Source of the DNA: Paenibacillus bouchesdurhonensis
GTDB taxonomy: Bacteria; Bacillota; Bacilli; Paenibacillales; Paenibacillaceae
Length of the DNA stretch: 64,000 nucleotides
Direction of reading: 5' to 3'
Assembly: GCF_900155685.1 (NCBI RefSeq)
Contig: NZ_LT732547.1
Coordinates: 641,648-705,647, forward strand
Below, in pieces: positions 27,412-35,763 of the stretch. A model generated the notes under the pieces. That model was not told the DNA's origin and did no database searches. It saw only the letters and a list, made by a program, of their open reading frames with translations. The position numbers were made by a program, and so were the translations under genes. The stretch's first letter is position 1. Each line of letters opens with the position of its first letter.

Positions 27412-27630
27412 CCTGACTGGCTTCATGTCTCTTAGGTTTTGGAGGGGGGACGAATGAGCCTATCATTTAACCAATAACAATTCTAACCCATGTAATACCC
27501 GTATAAAAATTTCTTCATTTCGGTTTTTACGCACATCAAATGCTTTAATTTTATAACCTAAATAACGCTATTCCGTTACGATGAACAGGTTGATTATGGT
27601 CAGTTACCACATGATTGACCTGTTTCGTAT
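27412..27630 (+). repeat. Duplicated immunity-gene 3' flank, copy 2
   Basis: This diverged copy of 26338-26556 starts at GACTGGCTTCATGTCTCTTA. It also ends in a hairpin (AACAGGT 27584-27590/ACCTGTT 27618-27624), here with only a weak T-tract. The rest of the gene-free stretch 27389-27906 holds a further terminator at 27739 and no reading frame worth reporting. Confidence 0.7.
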
Positions 27631-27738
27631 TATTAGGTCAGCCAGAGATCTCTGGTTGGCCTATATTTATTATGATGAGTCAATTGCCAATGAGACTCAT
27701 ATTCCATTTACTCCATAAAAAAAGTGAGGTGAAGGAAT

Positions 27739-27783
27739 AAGCTCTTTCCCACTTGAATTATGAGTAGGAATGAGCCTTTTTTG
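27739..27783 (+). terminator. Terminator at the right edge of the toxin island
   Basis: GCTCTTTCCCACT (from 27741) pairs imperfectly with AGTAGGAATGAGC (to 27775), followed by TTTTTT. Confidence 0.75.
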
Positions 27784-27906
27784 CATACCCAAGATTACTC
27801 TCTCTGTCTTATTATATCGGTAGGTTCTCCCAGTATTTTGGAAAAGTCAGATATTTATTTTGTGCAAGCCCCGTTTTTCTAACCAACACACTCTGATACA
27901 TATCCT

Positions 27907-28134
27907 TCAATGGTAAGTAGGGGCATCAGAACGTCCAACAAGGTAATCAAGGCTTACGTCAAAATAATCAGCTAGAGCGTAAGCGATATCTAGACTAGGT
28001 ATTCGCGTTCCTCTTTCCCAATGACTAACAATGGATCTGTCAACTCCTAAAGAAGCAGCAATGTCTTGTTGTGAGATTGACTTTTCAAGGCGTAAGTTTT
28101 TAAAACGCTTCGCAAAAATTTCTCGATTAAACAT
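27907..28134 (-). CDS. XRE-family helix-turn-helix repressor
   Basis: DNA-binding protein of 75 aa consisting of one Cro/CI-type helix-turn-helix (about 8-62). SQQDIAASLGVDRSIVSHWE forms the recognition part, followed by RGTRIPSLDIAYALADYFDV. Upstream, on the divergent side, two copies of the palindrome GTGAC-N5-GTCAC lie 36 bp apart; one sits inside a strong rightward promoter. The protein probably represses that promoter and perhaps its own. Phage-like in style, but no other phage genes are near. Confidence 0.88.
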   Translation of the reverse strand: MFNREIFAKRFKNLRLEKSISQQDIAASLGVDRSIVSHWERGTRIPSLDIAYALADYFDVSLDYLVGRSDAPTYH

Positions 28135-28144
28135 AAACAGCTCC

Positions 28145-28173
28145 TTGACTGTGACTAGAAGTCACTATATAAT
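28145..28173 (+). promoter_or_regulatory. Rightward promoter with operator 1 inside the spacer
   Basis: The -35 box TTGACT (28145-28150) and the -10 box TATAAT (28168-28173) are 17 bp apart. The 15-bp palindrome GTGACTAGAAGTCAC (28151-28165) fills the spacer. A repressor bound there would block RNA polymerase, so the XRE protein encoded next door is the natural candidate. The promoter would serve the gene at 28407. Confidence 0.75.
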
Positions 28174-28186
28174 CAAAGTGCAAGTC

Positions 28187-28201
28187 GTGACTTTTAGTCA
28201 C
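28187..28201. promoter_or_regulatory. Operator 2 of the XRE switch
   Basis: GTGACTTTTAGTCAC repeats the palindromic arms of operator 1, centred 36 bp downstream of it. It lies just past the -10 box of the rightward promoter and upstream of the xre gene on the other strand. Confidence 0.7.
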
Positions 28202-28406
28202 GCTAAATTGATACAATGCTGATTAATAACTAAACAATGTAATTGTTTTTGATAGGCAGGATCACGAGTGAAAATAAAGCGGCGCACTCTCAGCAAAGAA
28301 ACGCACATCCTTCACAGAACTGCCTGAAAGGCAGACTGCACATTTAATCTATCATGTGTCAGTCTTTCTTTCAAGGAGCCGCAATTCAATTGAAGGGAAG
28401 AGGAAA

Positions 28407-28694
28407 ATGAGAAGTATTTTAGAAGCGTTATATTGTGGAGATATTCGCCCTGAAGAAACGATTGTGCCAATTGATCCTAAATACCGCGCCTTAAATCGAA
28501 AAGTATCTGAAGCTATGAAGATATGGGAGAAGAAGTTATCAGCAACAGAACTCAGTCAGCTTGAAGAATTACTTGATTTGCGAAGCAAGTCAGGATCAAT
28601 GCATTCTACTGCTTCTTTTATCCGTGGATTTCAACTTGGCGCACTAATGATTAATGAAGTATATGCAGCACGAAATGAGATCGTAGGTGATTGA
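28407..28694 (+). CDS. DUF6809-like small protein under XRE control
   Basis: The 95-aa protein starts MRSILEALYCGDIRPEETIV and has a helical middle (KIWEKKLSATELSQLEELLD) and a C-terminal FIRGFQLGALMINEVY helix. This looks like the DUF6809 proteins common in Firmicute mobile regions; function is unknown. I use the ATG at 28407 because AAGGGAAGAGG precedes it; a longer frame from 28356 has no site. It is driven by the operator-bearing promoter at 28145 and ends at a terminator. Confidence 0.7.
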   Translation: MRSILEALYCGDIRPEETIVPIDPKYRALNRKVSEAMKIWEKKLSATELSQLEELLDLRSKSGSMHSTASFIRGFQLGALMINEVYAARNEIVGD

Positions 28695-28746
28695 GTATCT
28701 CTTTATAATTATTAATGTGACATACTAGCATTGCAGATAATTCATC

Positions 28747-28789
28747 AAAAGCTTATTTCTGCCTGATTGTAGTGGGAATAAGCTTTTTG
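28747..28789 (+). terminator. Terminator after the DUF6809-like gene
   Basis: AAAAGCTTATT (28747-28757) pairs with AATAAGCTTTTT (28777-28788); the T-run overlaps the stem end. Confidence 0.75.
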
Positions 28790-28860
28790 ATTGTGGTGGT
28801 AAAGCGGTCGGTGTATATATCTAAGATTCGTGTTAGATTGGAATGAGTATTTACAAGCTC

Positions 28861-28890
28861 TTTACATACCCTGTAGGGGTATAATATAAT
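28861..28890 (+). promoter_or_regulatory. csoR promoter with copper-type operator
   Basis: TTTACA (28861-28866) and TATAAT (28885-28890) are 18 bp apart. Between them lies the G/C-rich pseudopalindrome ATACCCTGTAGGGGTAT (28866-28882), of the kind bound by CsoR repressors. Copper-responsive autoregulation of csoR is the likely reading. Confidence 0.75.
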
Positions 28891-28918
28891 GAACTAGAGG
28901 GAAAGGAGTGATACCGGC

Positions 28919-29269
28919 ATGACAGAACCGAGGGAGAATGGACATCATTGCGCGGATGAGGCTTGTCCGGCAGGGGATTCCGCCTCCATAGAAAGGCGCA
29001 GCCATCATTCGGAAGAGTTGAAAGGCAATCTCACCCGGCGCCTTAACCGGATTGAAGGGCAAATTCGAGGGATCAAGGGCTTGATCGACAAGGACACGTA
29101 TTGTGACGACGTGCTCAACCAAATTGCTGCTGTACAATCGGCTCTGAACAGTGTTGGTCGGCTGCTGCTGGAAGGCCATATGAAGAGCTGCATCATAGAA
29201 CGCATTCAGGCCGGAGAGACAGAAGTGGTCGATGAGCTCCTGGTTACAGTCAATAAGCTCATGAAATAA
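28919..29269 (+). CDS. csoR: CsoR-family metal-sensing repressor
   Basis: The 116-aa all-helical DNA-binding repressor releases DNA when Cu(I) binds. The core begins RRLNRIEGQIRGIKGLIDKD at about 40-59. The copper ligands Cys-His-Cys are present: Cys in DTYCDDVL (about 62), His and Cys in GHMKSC (about 87-91). The first 35 residues are an added His/Cys-rich tail (GHHCADEACPAG) that may bind metal. GAAAGGAGTG precedes the ATG. copZ follows 107 bp downstream, but no copA ATPase gene is in between, which is unusual. Confidence 0.92.
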   Translation: MTEPRENGHHCADEACPAGDSASIERRSHHSEELKGNLTRRLNRIEGQIRGIKGLIDKDTYCDDVLNQIAAVQSALNSVGRLLLEGHMKSCIIERIQAGETEVVDELLVTVNKLMK

Positions 29270-29376
29270 GAGCCGATAGGAATACTAAAGATCTACGCTG
29301 ATTCGATGTAAAGTTACGTCTAGAATATTATCGCGAGCAATTATCGCGACCAAAAGCTAAAGGAGGAGGAAGTGCT

Positions 29377-29583
29377 GTGCAGACTGTTACAATTCATGTA
29401 GAAGGCATGTCATGCAATCATTGCGTGAACTCTGTGGAGGGCGCGGTATCTAAGCTGGGAGCAAGTGCCAAGGTAGACCTGTCCGCCAAGAACGTTACGG
29501 TTACCTATGACGAAAGCAAGGTAAGCGTAGGGGCAATCAAGGAAGCCATTGAAGAGCAAGGTTACGACGTAGTAGAAAAGTAG
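29377..29583 (+). CDS. copZ: Copper chaperone CopZ
   Basis: Cytoplasmic 68-aa Cu(I) carrier of the heavy-metal-associated fold. The metal site GMSCNHC is at residues 10-16, and the rest (VDLSAKNVTVTYDESKVS, EAIEEQGYDVVEK) follows the ferredoxin-like beta-alpha-beta pattern. The start is GTG with AAAGGAGGAGG seven bases upstream. It would pass copper to CsoR and to an exporter; the CopA exporter must be encoded elsewhere. A terminator follows directly. Confidence 0.95.
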   Translation: MQTVTIHVEGMSCNHCVNSVEGAVSKLGASAKVDLSAKNVTVTYDESKVSVGAIKEAIEEQGYDVVEK

Positions 29584-29595
29584 ATAGATCAAGGC

Positions 29596-29639
29596 TGCCC
29601 GGAGGCAAAAAGAATCAAGCGCTTCCGGGCTGTTTTTAT
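29596..29639 (+). terminator. Terminator of copZ
   Basis: GCCCGGAGGC pairs with GCTTCCGGGC (minor mismatch), followed by TGTTTTTATT. Confidence 0.85.
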
Positions 29640-29682
29640 TGGAGGAGCTGACTTCATCTCTGCAAGCGTCTGATCATTCATT

Positions 29683-30333
29683 TTAACTAATCCAAGTGGT
29701 CGAAGCCTCTTCGACCTTCCAGGCCCCTTCCTCCAACGTTAGTTCAATATGAGCGCTAATCGCCCCGTTTCCAGCACGGTACTTCATGCCTTCTATGACA
29801 GCGCCGTTCACACTGATTTCAACTTTGTCGATTTGGAGCAGCACGCCGCTCAAGACCATGCCGTTGTTATGGTAAGCTTCACCTTCGCTCTCCTTGAGCT
29901 GATCGAAGGTAGCGTCCTTAAGCGGGACGGCAAAACTGCCCATGTATTCCTCGATGTATCGCTTATCCTCGTCCGTTAATTGCGACAGCACGCTGAAATC
30001 GATGGCTATGTACTTCATGTCCTCGTTCAAGGCTTCATCGATCGTCATCATCGCTTCGAAGACCAGGCCGTAAAGCTGGCCTGCGCTGCCATTGGCGTTT
30101 TCGCTCCATCGTTTTTCATCAATTTTCTCTTGTTCTAAGAATCCCATTCCGATCTGCTCCGCTTCGAGAGAGCTAGTCTCGGCAACGGTTGCTGTATCAG
30201 CAGGCTCCGGGAGTTGGTTCGTTACGGCAGAGTTCGGATCGACTGGCTTGCCGCTTAATTCTTTGTTATCTGTGCACCCTGTTATTAATAAAAATACAGC
30301 AATGGCGCATGCGCCGCTTTTTATGATATGCAT
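29683..30333 (-). CDS. Lipoprotein of unknown function
   Basis: Secreted lipoprotein of about 216 aa. The signal peptide (MHIIKSGACAIAVFLLITGC) ends in the lipobox LITGC, followed by a Pro/Thr/Ala-rich linker (about 20-60) and an acidic globular domain (about 75-216, ending in EGAWKVEEASTTWIS). No family recognised. I use the ATG at 30333, which has GAGAGGGGG upstream; an in-frame ATG six codons earlier lies ahead of that site. Single gene, convergent with copZ. Confidence 0.78.
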   Translation of the reverse strand: MHIIKSGACAIAVFLLITGCTDNKELSGKPVDPNSAVTNQLPEPADTATVAETSSLEAEQIGMGFLEQEKIDEKRWSENANGSAGQLYGLVFEAMMTIDEALNEDMKYIAIDFSVLSQLTDEDKRYIEEYMGSFAVPLKDATFDQLKESEGEAYHNNGMVLSGVLLQIDKVEISVNGAVIEGMKYRAGNGAISAHIELTLEEGAWKVEEASTTWIS

Positions 30334-30427
30334 AGGCTGGCCCCCTCTCATTTAATAAACGACTCCAGGGACGTATTAGTTGCTTGGTGATTGGAATAAA
30401 TTGGGCAAATGTGTTATTGAATATATA

Positions 30428-31882
30428 TCAGCACGAAATGGATCTGATAATCGCTGCTAAACGGGCAAGGCCATGCTCCATATCTTCTATTGAAGCGAAA
30501 GCATAAGAAAGGCGTATATATTGATTCGCATCGCGATCGTAAAGATGGCCGGGATTAATTAGTATGTTCTGACGAAGTGCTTGGTCGAATAGCGTTCTTG
30601 CTGAGAGCTGGGCCTTCAGTTTCAACCAAATATAAAAACCGCCAGCAGGCGTATTCCAGCTCGCGATTTCAGCAAAGTAGCGGTTCAGGCAGTTCAGCAT
30701 GGCGGCGCGGCGCGCTCTCAGCAGCTCGCGTACTTGCTGTACGTGCTGCTCATACATCCCGCTGCTAAGCCATTCTGCGGCAACCTGCTGCGATATGGCG
30801 CTAGAGCCATAATCGCTTTGCATCTTAATATCCGCGAGGCGTTCCAGTACAGGCTGCGGGCCGGCAATCCAACCGATGCGGAGTCCCGGGCTAATTGTCT
30901 TGGAGAGACTGCCGAGATAAAGGATATTCCCAGTCCTGTCCCGAGCCTTGAGCGGATTGGCGGGGGGAGCATCCAGCCACAAGTCGCGATACACATCATC
31001 TTCGATTAGCGGCAGGCCGCTAGCTTCACTGGCGTTCATCAATTGCATGCGGCGCTCCTCGCTCATCATCGTACCCGATGGATTATGAAAAGTAGGTATC
31101 GTGTACAACAAAGAGGCATTGTACTGTCTCGCGTAGGCATTAACCAAATCTGCCCGAATGCCATCCGAATCCATTGGAACGCCGCGCAGCTTCATGCCGG
31201 CGGATTGGAATACGGGAACGGAGTACAGGTAGGAGGGACGCTCTACCAGCACGGTAGAACCTCGTTCAAGCAAACCTACGGATATAAGCTGCAGTGCCTG
31301 AAGCGCGCCGGAGACGATGAGCACGGAAGAAGCCGAGACCGTGATGCCATGCTGCTGGAGCCGGGCGGCGAGCAGCTCGCGAAGCGAAGGATCTCCCATA
31401 GGCTCCCCGTACCCCAATGGCGGAGTCCGATCGGCTACGCGCCGGAGCAGAATGCTCGTCTCGCGATCCGGCAGCAATTCGGGCGATAGCTCGCCTGTTC
31501 CAAGCCGGATGATGCCGGGGCGGAATTCGGCACGGTTAATTTCTTGGACGGCTGGGAGATTGGGACGATGGATTCCGGACTTGACGTATGTCCCCCAATC
31601 CGTGGGAGGCGTCACGGCAAGGGCGCCCCATGTATGGTTGATCACCCGAGTGCCGCCGCCCTTGCAGCCTTCCAGCATACCGGCAGCGGTGAGTTCATCG
31701 AGTGCCGTCACGATCGTGCTGCGGTTGACGTTGAAGGCTTCGGCTAGCTTACGCTGCGAGGGAATGCGGGTGCCGACGGGCCATTCGCCGCCGACGATTT
31801 TGTCGCGAATATATTGCGTAATTTGAACGTGCAGCGGAGTAGCCGATTGTCGGCTACTCCGCTGCCAATGCGTTTGCTCCAT
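30428..31882 (-). CDS. MocR-family regulator (GntR DNA-binding domain fused to aminotransferase domain)
   Basis: PLP-dependent transcription factor of about 484 aa. The N-terminal GntR winged helix (about 12-78) includes PSQRKLAEAFNVNRSTIVTA. The class I aminotransferase domain follows (about 120-480), with the PLP-lysine motif LGSLSKTISPGLRIGW at about 315-330. MocR proteins often regulate transporters or PLP and amino acid genes beside them. A LysE-type exporter gene lies divergently 170 bp away and is the obvious target. The ATG at 31882 has GGAGG upstream; a longer frame reaching 32002 runs through the promoter region. Confidence 0.9.
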   Translation of the reverse strand: MEQTHWQRSSRQSATPLHVQITQYIRDKIVGGEWPVGTRIPSQRKLAEAFNVNRSTIVTALDELTAAGMLEGCKGGGTRVINHTWGALAVTPPTDWGTYVKSGIHRPNLPAVQEINRAEFRPGIIRLGTGELSPELLPDRETSILLRRVADRTPPLGYGEPMGDPSLRELLAARLQQHGITVSASSVLIVSGALQALQLISVGLLERGSTVLVERPSYLYSVPVFQSAGMKLRGVPMDSDGIRADLVNAYARQYNASLLYTIPTFHNPSGTMMSEERRMQLMNASEASGLPLIEDDVYRDLWLDAPPANPLKARDRTGNILYLGSLSKTISPGLRIGWIAGPQPVLERLADIKMQSDYGSSAISQQVAAEWLSSGMYEQHVQQVRELLRARRAAMLNCLNRYFAEIASWNTPAGGFYIWLKLKAQLSARTLFDQALRQNILINPGHLYDRDANQYIRLSYAFASIEDMEHGLARLAAIIRSISC

Positions 31883-32052
31883 AAATAAGACCTCCAGCGG
31901 ATAAAAGAGGAGATGCACGAGGCACCTCATTAAGTTAGATTTAGTTCTATCATATAATTTGGTTGGTTTGCAATCCGTCCAAATGGCTGGAGCCAAATCC
32001 ATTCCTCTGCTCTACAATGAGAACAGCTGATTGATAAACGGAGGAATAATGA

Positions 32053-32663
32053 ATGTGGGAAGCGTTGATTTATGGATTTGTACTGGCGTTTGGATTGATA
32101 CTGCCGCTGGGTGTGCAAAATATTTTTATATTCAGCCAAGGGGCCGCTCATCCTAAATTGCGGCATGCTCTGCCTGCGATCGTTACTGCATCTATATGCG
32201 ACACTTTGCTTATTTTGCTTGCAGTAGCCGGGGTTTCTCTAGTCGTTCTGACGATATCCTGGTTGAAAATAAGCTGTTCATTCTCGGTGCCTTATTCATG
32301 TTGTACATGGGCTTGTCGATTTGGCGCAGTCGTCCCGAGCTGCCTGCCGCTGGTGAAACCCGACTTGCAGCGGGTAAACAAATTATATTCGCGGTCTCGG
32401 TATCCCTGCTTAATCCTCACGCGATTATGGACACGATCGGGGTTATTGGGACAAGCTCTCTTCGTTTTGAAGGACTGGAGAAAGGTCTCTTTGTCGCGGC
32501 TACCATCGGCGTATCCTGGATATGGTTCTTCGGGCTTGGCTGGGCGGGACGCCTCATCGGGGGATTGGATCCGAGCGGAAAAAAACTGAGGCATATCAAT
32601 AAGCTATCAGCAATTATCGTCTGGGTCATGGCTGGTTATATTATATTCCAGTTATTATGGTAG
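32053..32663 (+). pseudogene. LysE-family amino acid exporter, frameshifted
   Basis: Two overlapping frames together give one LysE/ArgO-type exporter of about 203 aa. Frame 1 starts MWEALIYGFVLAFGLILPLG and runs to VVLTISWLK. The second frame continues with NKLFILGALFMLYMGLSIW and ends GYIIFQLLW. The break lies in the A-run at 32266-32269, where one additional A would restore a continuous frame. All expected membrane segments are present, so this is a recent mutation or a sequencing error. CGGAGG precedes the ATG. It is divergent from the MocR regulator, its likely controller. Confidence 0.85.
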
Positions 32664-32702
32664 GAGCAGGGATGAAATTGATGAAAAAGGAGAGATCGAA
32701 TC

Positions 32703-33485
32703 ATGCATGGCATGAATAATTCGTTGGATGAAATAAAATCAATGAACGAGACAATTGCATTGCTGCTTAATCACCGTTCCATTCGCAAGTTTACAGACCA
32801 AACGCTAACGCCCGAGCAGGTAGAAATGATCGTTGCGGCCGCCCAATCGGCATCTACTTCAAGCAATGTCCAGGCATATAGCGTTATTGCTGTCATGAAG
32901 GATGACCTTAAGAAGGAGCTGGCTCGTCTAAGCGGTGATCAAGCTTACGTGCATAGCTGCCCTGTCTTTTTAGTATGGTGTGCCGATCTGTCGAGATTGA
33001 AAAAAGCGGCGCAAACTCATCGCCCCGGCGAAGAAACCTATGAGGGATCGATGGAAAATTTGATCGTAGCGACAGTGGATACCGCTTTGGCGGCCCAGAA
33101 TGCAGCGGTTGCTGCGGAATCACTGGGTCTTGGCATCGTTTACATTGGAGGCATTCGCAATCATATCGCTGAGGCATCCAGCCTGCTCGGTTTGCCGGAG
33201 CTTGTCTATCCGCTGTTTGGCATGTGCGTTGGATACCCGGATCAGCAGCCTGATCTTCGGCCCAGGCTCCCGCAAGAAGCGGTTTTGCACTGGAACAGAT
33301 ATGATGCTTCCACCGCAGACACGCAGGTCGAACGCTATGACGAGATCATGTCGGCATATTTGCGTGAAAGAACCGGCGGGGCAAAAGACACGCCTTGGTC
33401 GGTGCTGATGGCGGACAAGCTCGCTCAGCCGTCGCGGATGCATATGGGGCAATTTTTGCGTGAGCGGGGCTTTGGCAGGCAGTAA
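32703..33485 (+). CDS. NADPH-dependent nitroreductase / flavin reductase (NfrA type)
   Basis: FMN-containing oxidoreductase of 260 aa in the nitroreductase family, oxygen-insensitive NfsA/NfrA branch. Visible motifs: HRSIRKFTDQTL at about 25-36 (FMN binding), QSASTSSNVQAYSVI at about 53-67, and LGLGIVYIGGIRNH at about 140-153. Length agrees with NfrA1 and NfrA2. Such enzymes reduce flavins, quinones and nitro compounds. AAAGGAGAG lies eight bases before the ATG. A second in-frame ATG three codons later is possible. Confidence 0.92.
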   Translation: MHGMNNSLDEIKSMNETIALLLNHRSIRKFTDQTLTPEQVEMIVAAAQSASTSSNVQAYSVIAVMKDDLKKELARLSGDQAYVHSCPVFLVWCADLSRLKKAAQTHRPGEETYEGSMENLIVATVDTALAAQNAAVAAESLGLGIVYIGGIRNHIAEASSLLGLPELVYPLFGMCVGYPDQQPDLRPRLPQEAVLHWNRYDASTADTQVERYDEIMSAYLRERTGGAKDTPWSVLMADKLAQPSRMHMGQFLRERGFGRQ

Positions 33486-33511
33486 TAAGATTCTTGAGTA
33501 TTGGAAAGCCT

Positions 33512-34291
33512 CTAGATACCGTAAAAACGGCGAGTGTTCTCGCGCAGCTGAAGGCAAGCCGCTTCAAAAGTGATCTTCTGAATGGAGGCCCAGGCATGGG
33601 CGACCTCCAAGATCATGGGCGGCTGAGTCAGCTGCCCTTCAAATATGCCTTTGAATGGCCAAGGGCCGTCCGTTTCTACCATAACTCGATCGAGAGGATA
33701 ACTGCGGGCCAATTCGATAATTTCTGCTTCATTTAGCAGATCAGGGGTAAAAGAAATATAGTAGCCCCGTTCTGCCATTCTTTGTACCGTATGCTTAGCG
33801 CCTTTAAACCAGTGAAAATGCGCTTTGTGAATATGATGCTTCTCCAATAAGTCGCAAGCAAGGTCAGCATCCTCATACACAGCATGAAGTACGACGGGCT
33901 TATCATGTTGTTTGGCAAAGCCGAGGAACTGTTCCAGAAGCTGTACGTAAGCGGTCATATCGATGTCGCTGCCTTCTCTGGTCATTTGACGGCGTAAATA
34001 ATAAGGCAGTCCAATTTCCCCGACAGCGATCATGTACTGGGCATGGAGCTGCATCCAGGAGAGCAGCTGCCGGAGCTCTTCTTGAGAAGGCAGAGGATTT
34101 TCCGGATGAAAGCCAAAGGCAGGATGAACAATTCCAGGATATAATTTTGACAGGGCCAAGTTCGTCTTCGACGATTCAAGGTTCGTGGATACCGAAATAA
34201 GTCCATCGACTCCGCTGGGGCGCATTTTTTTAATCAATTGATCTATCGCTGCATCCTCATACTGATCCAGGTGAATATGGGCATCAATCAT
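33512..34291 (-). CDS. TatD-family metal-dependent hydrolase
   Basis: TIM-barrel hydrolase of 259 aa, of the TatD DNase family. The first metal motif is MIDAHIHLDQYE at 1-12. Others are AFGFHPENP (about 58-66), AVGEIGLPYY (about 88-97), VVLHAV (about 130-135, metal His) and VMVETDGPWP near 203-212. Full length for the family. Members act as 3'-5' exonucleases in DNA repair, but this branch is diverse and the substrate is not certain. It converges with the nitroreductase gene. Confidence 0.88.
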   Translation of the reverse strand: MIDAHIHLDQYEDAAIDQLIKKMRPSGVDGLISVSTNLESSKTNLALSKLYPGIVHPAFGFHPENPLPSQEELRQLLSWMQLHAQYMIAVGEIGLPYYLRRQMTREGSDIDMTAYVQLLEQFLGFAKQHDKPVVLHAVYEDADLACDLLEKHHIHKAHFHWFKGAKHTVQRMAERGYYISFTPDLLNEAEIIELARSYPLDRVMVETDGPWPFKGIFEGQLTQPPMILEVAHAWASIQKITFEAACLQLRENTRRFYGI

Positions 34292-34521
34292 GGTTGGATC
34301 ATCCCCTCCTCATGGTCTGATTTATTGGGTTTCCCCCTCATTATATCTACTCGCTAGATTAATCACAGCTGCTGCCAGGCTAAATCAAGACATAATGCTG
34401 ACAAAAAAAGAGAGGAAGGTCACGTGGCACAATAGCAGAACATGGTATAATTTTCATATAATTAACCTGTTGAACTAAACGTCGGATCAGCGTTTTATGT
34501 ATGAAGTCAAGGAGGATTGCT

Positions 34522-35529
34522 ATGATCTTCAGCAACGGCAGTGCCCAATCGGCGCTCGAAGACCGTGGGTACGTAAGGTTTCGTCCATACTCAGCCCCCT
34601 TTATAGCCCATATGCAACAAATGGGATATCGCTCAGAACAGAGCTTCCCGGACTGCCAATTTTCGTATCGATCGAAGGATGAATTGCTGCTTCTGCTGGA
34701 GTGTAGTCGCAAGTACAATTTTATGTGTGGAGAAAGGCTGCTGGTTTCGCTGGCGAATAAAGGGAGCGAGCACTCTTCGCTATGGCTTGGAATATGTCAA
34801 ATGGAATACCGTGTAAAGAACAATGACGTGCTTGGCGTAATCGTCGATAAGCTGTTCGAAAACCATATTCAGCCGATCGTCAATGCAGATGAAGAGATTG
34901 TCGGCTATGAGTTTTTGCTGCGGCCATCGTCGAAGAAAAGACCGTTCAGTCCCCTTGAATTGTTTGCGATCGCACGCGAGAGCGGGCTGCATTCCTCCCT
35001 TGATCAGGCGGCAAGGCTGGCGGCAATCGAGACGAGTGCACAACATTTGCCGCGGGGAATGAAGAGATTCATCAACTTTTTGCCATCCTCGATCGAATAT
35101 CCGTGCCGCAGCTTGAATGATACATTTAAGAAAATTGAGCAGCTTGCCCTGGATACGCGTGATTTTGTATTCGAAGTGGTGGAAACGGAGCGAATCCGGC
35201 ATCTTGCGCATTTGCAGCATATTTTTGAAGTGTGCCGCAGCTATGGGATAGCTATGGCACTGGACGATGTCGGAGCAGGATTCTCGTCCGTCGAAGAAAT
35301 GTCTCGGCTTCAGCCTGATTATGTGAAGATTGACCGGAGCATCGTAAGCGGCTGTAGAAATGATGCCCACAAGCAGCGGCAAATTAAAGATATTATTAGA
35401 CGCGCTGTTGATTTTGGTGGAAAAGTACTCGTTGAAGGCGTTGAGAGGCGAGAGGACTTTGAATTTTGTCTGGATAGCGGGGCTGTTCTCGCGCAAGGGT
35501 ATTTGTTTGGCCGCCCAGGAAAACCATAG
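34522..35529 (+). CDS. EAL-domain protein, probable cyclic di-GMP phosphodiesterase
   Basis: Protein of about 335 aa. The first 105 residues are a region without a recognised domain; the rest is an EAL domain. Catalytic residues are largely kept: EFLLRP in place of EALLR (about 131), INFLPSS (Asn, about 190), FEVVETERI (Glu, about 220), ALDDVGAGFSS (Asp-Asp, about 250), DYVKID (Lys, about 270), EGVE (about 302) and AQGYLFGRP (about 324). It therefore probably hydrolyses c-di-GMP. The ATG at 34522 has AAGGAGG six bases upstream; an in-frame ATG at 34501 lies before this site. No GGDEF partner is adjacent. Confidence 0.87.
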   Translation: MIFSNGSAQSALEDRGYVRFRPYSAPFIAHMQQMGYRSEQSFPDCQFSYRSKDELLLLLECSRKYNFMCGERLLVSLANKGSEHSSLWLGICQMEYRVKNNDVLGVIVDKLFENHIQPIVNADEEIVGYEFLLRPSSKKRPFSPLELFAIARESGLHSSLDQAARLAAIETSAQHLPRGMKRFINFLPSSIEYPCRSLNDTFKKIEQLALDTRDFVFEVVETERIRHLAHLQHIFEVCRSYGIAMALDDVGAGFSSVEEMSRLQPDYVKIDRSIVSGCRNDAHKQRQIKDIIRRAVDFGGKVLVEGVERREDFEFCLDSGAVLAQGYLFGRPGKP

Positions 35530-35594
35530 GAGCCCGAGAATACAATTCGCGTGACTTAAATACTTATGTATTGAGGAATAAAACAATGTCTGCC

Positions 35595-35630
35595 AAGAGA
35601 GGGCTGGACAGCCCTCTTACCGTATTTTTA
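35595..35630 (+). terminator. Hairpin terminator after the EAL gene
   Basis: AGAGGGCT (35598-35605) pairs with AGCCCTCT (35610-35617) around GGAC; the T-tract is separated (CGTATTTTT), so strength is uncertain. Confidence 0.6.
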
Positions 35631-35638
35631 CAATTAAT

Positions 35639-35667
35639 TTGCTTTTTTCCTTCGTGAAGGATATAAT
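35639..35667 (+). promoter_or_regulatory. Promoter of the cold-shock gene leader
   Basis: TTGCTT (35639-35644) and TATAAT (35662-35667) are separated by exactly 17 bp. It would start a leader of about 130 bases before the csp start codon. Confidence 0.75.
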
Positions 35668-35700
35668 ATCAATAGTTGATTAAAGTGATGCAGCATCAAT

Positions 35701-35763
35701 ATTCACACGTTGAAAAGAGTGTCACCTTTTGAGATGGAGCTTTTTTCAATGTGTGAATTTTTT
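35701..35763 (+). terminator. Terminator-like hairpin in the cold-shock leader
   Basis: Bases 35701-35719 (ATTCACACGTTGAAAAGAG) pair over 19 positions, two of them G-U, with 35740-35758. A 20-base loop separates the arms and T6 follows. It lies between the promoter at 35639 and the csp gene, so transcripts would stop early unless the hairpin is prevented from forming. Confidence 0.8.

Noticed and set aside
31043..31826. Long plus-strand frames opposite the MocR gene
   Set aside because: They lie entirely antisense to a well-supported gene and have no family signature or start site.
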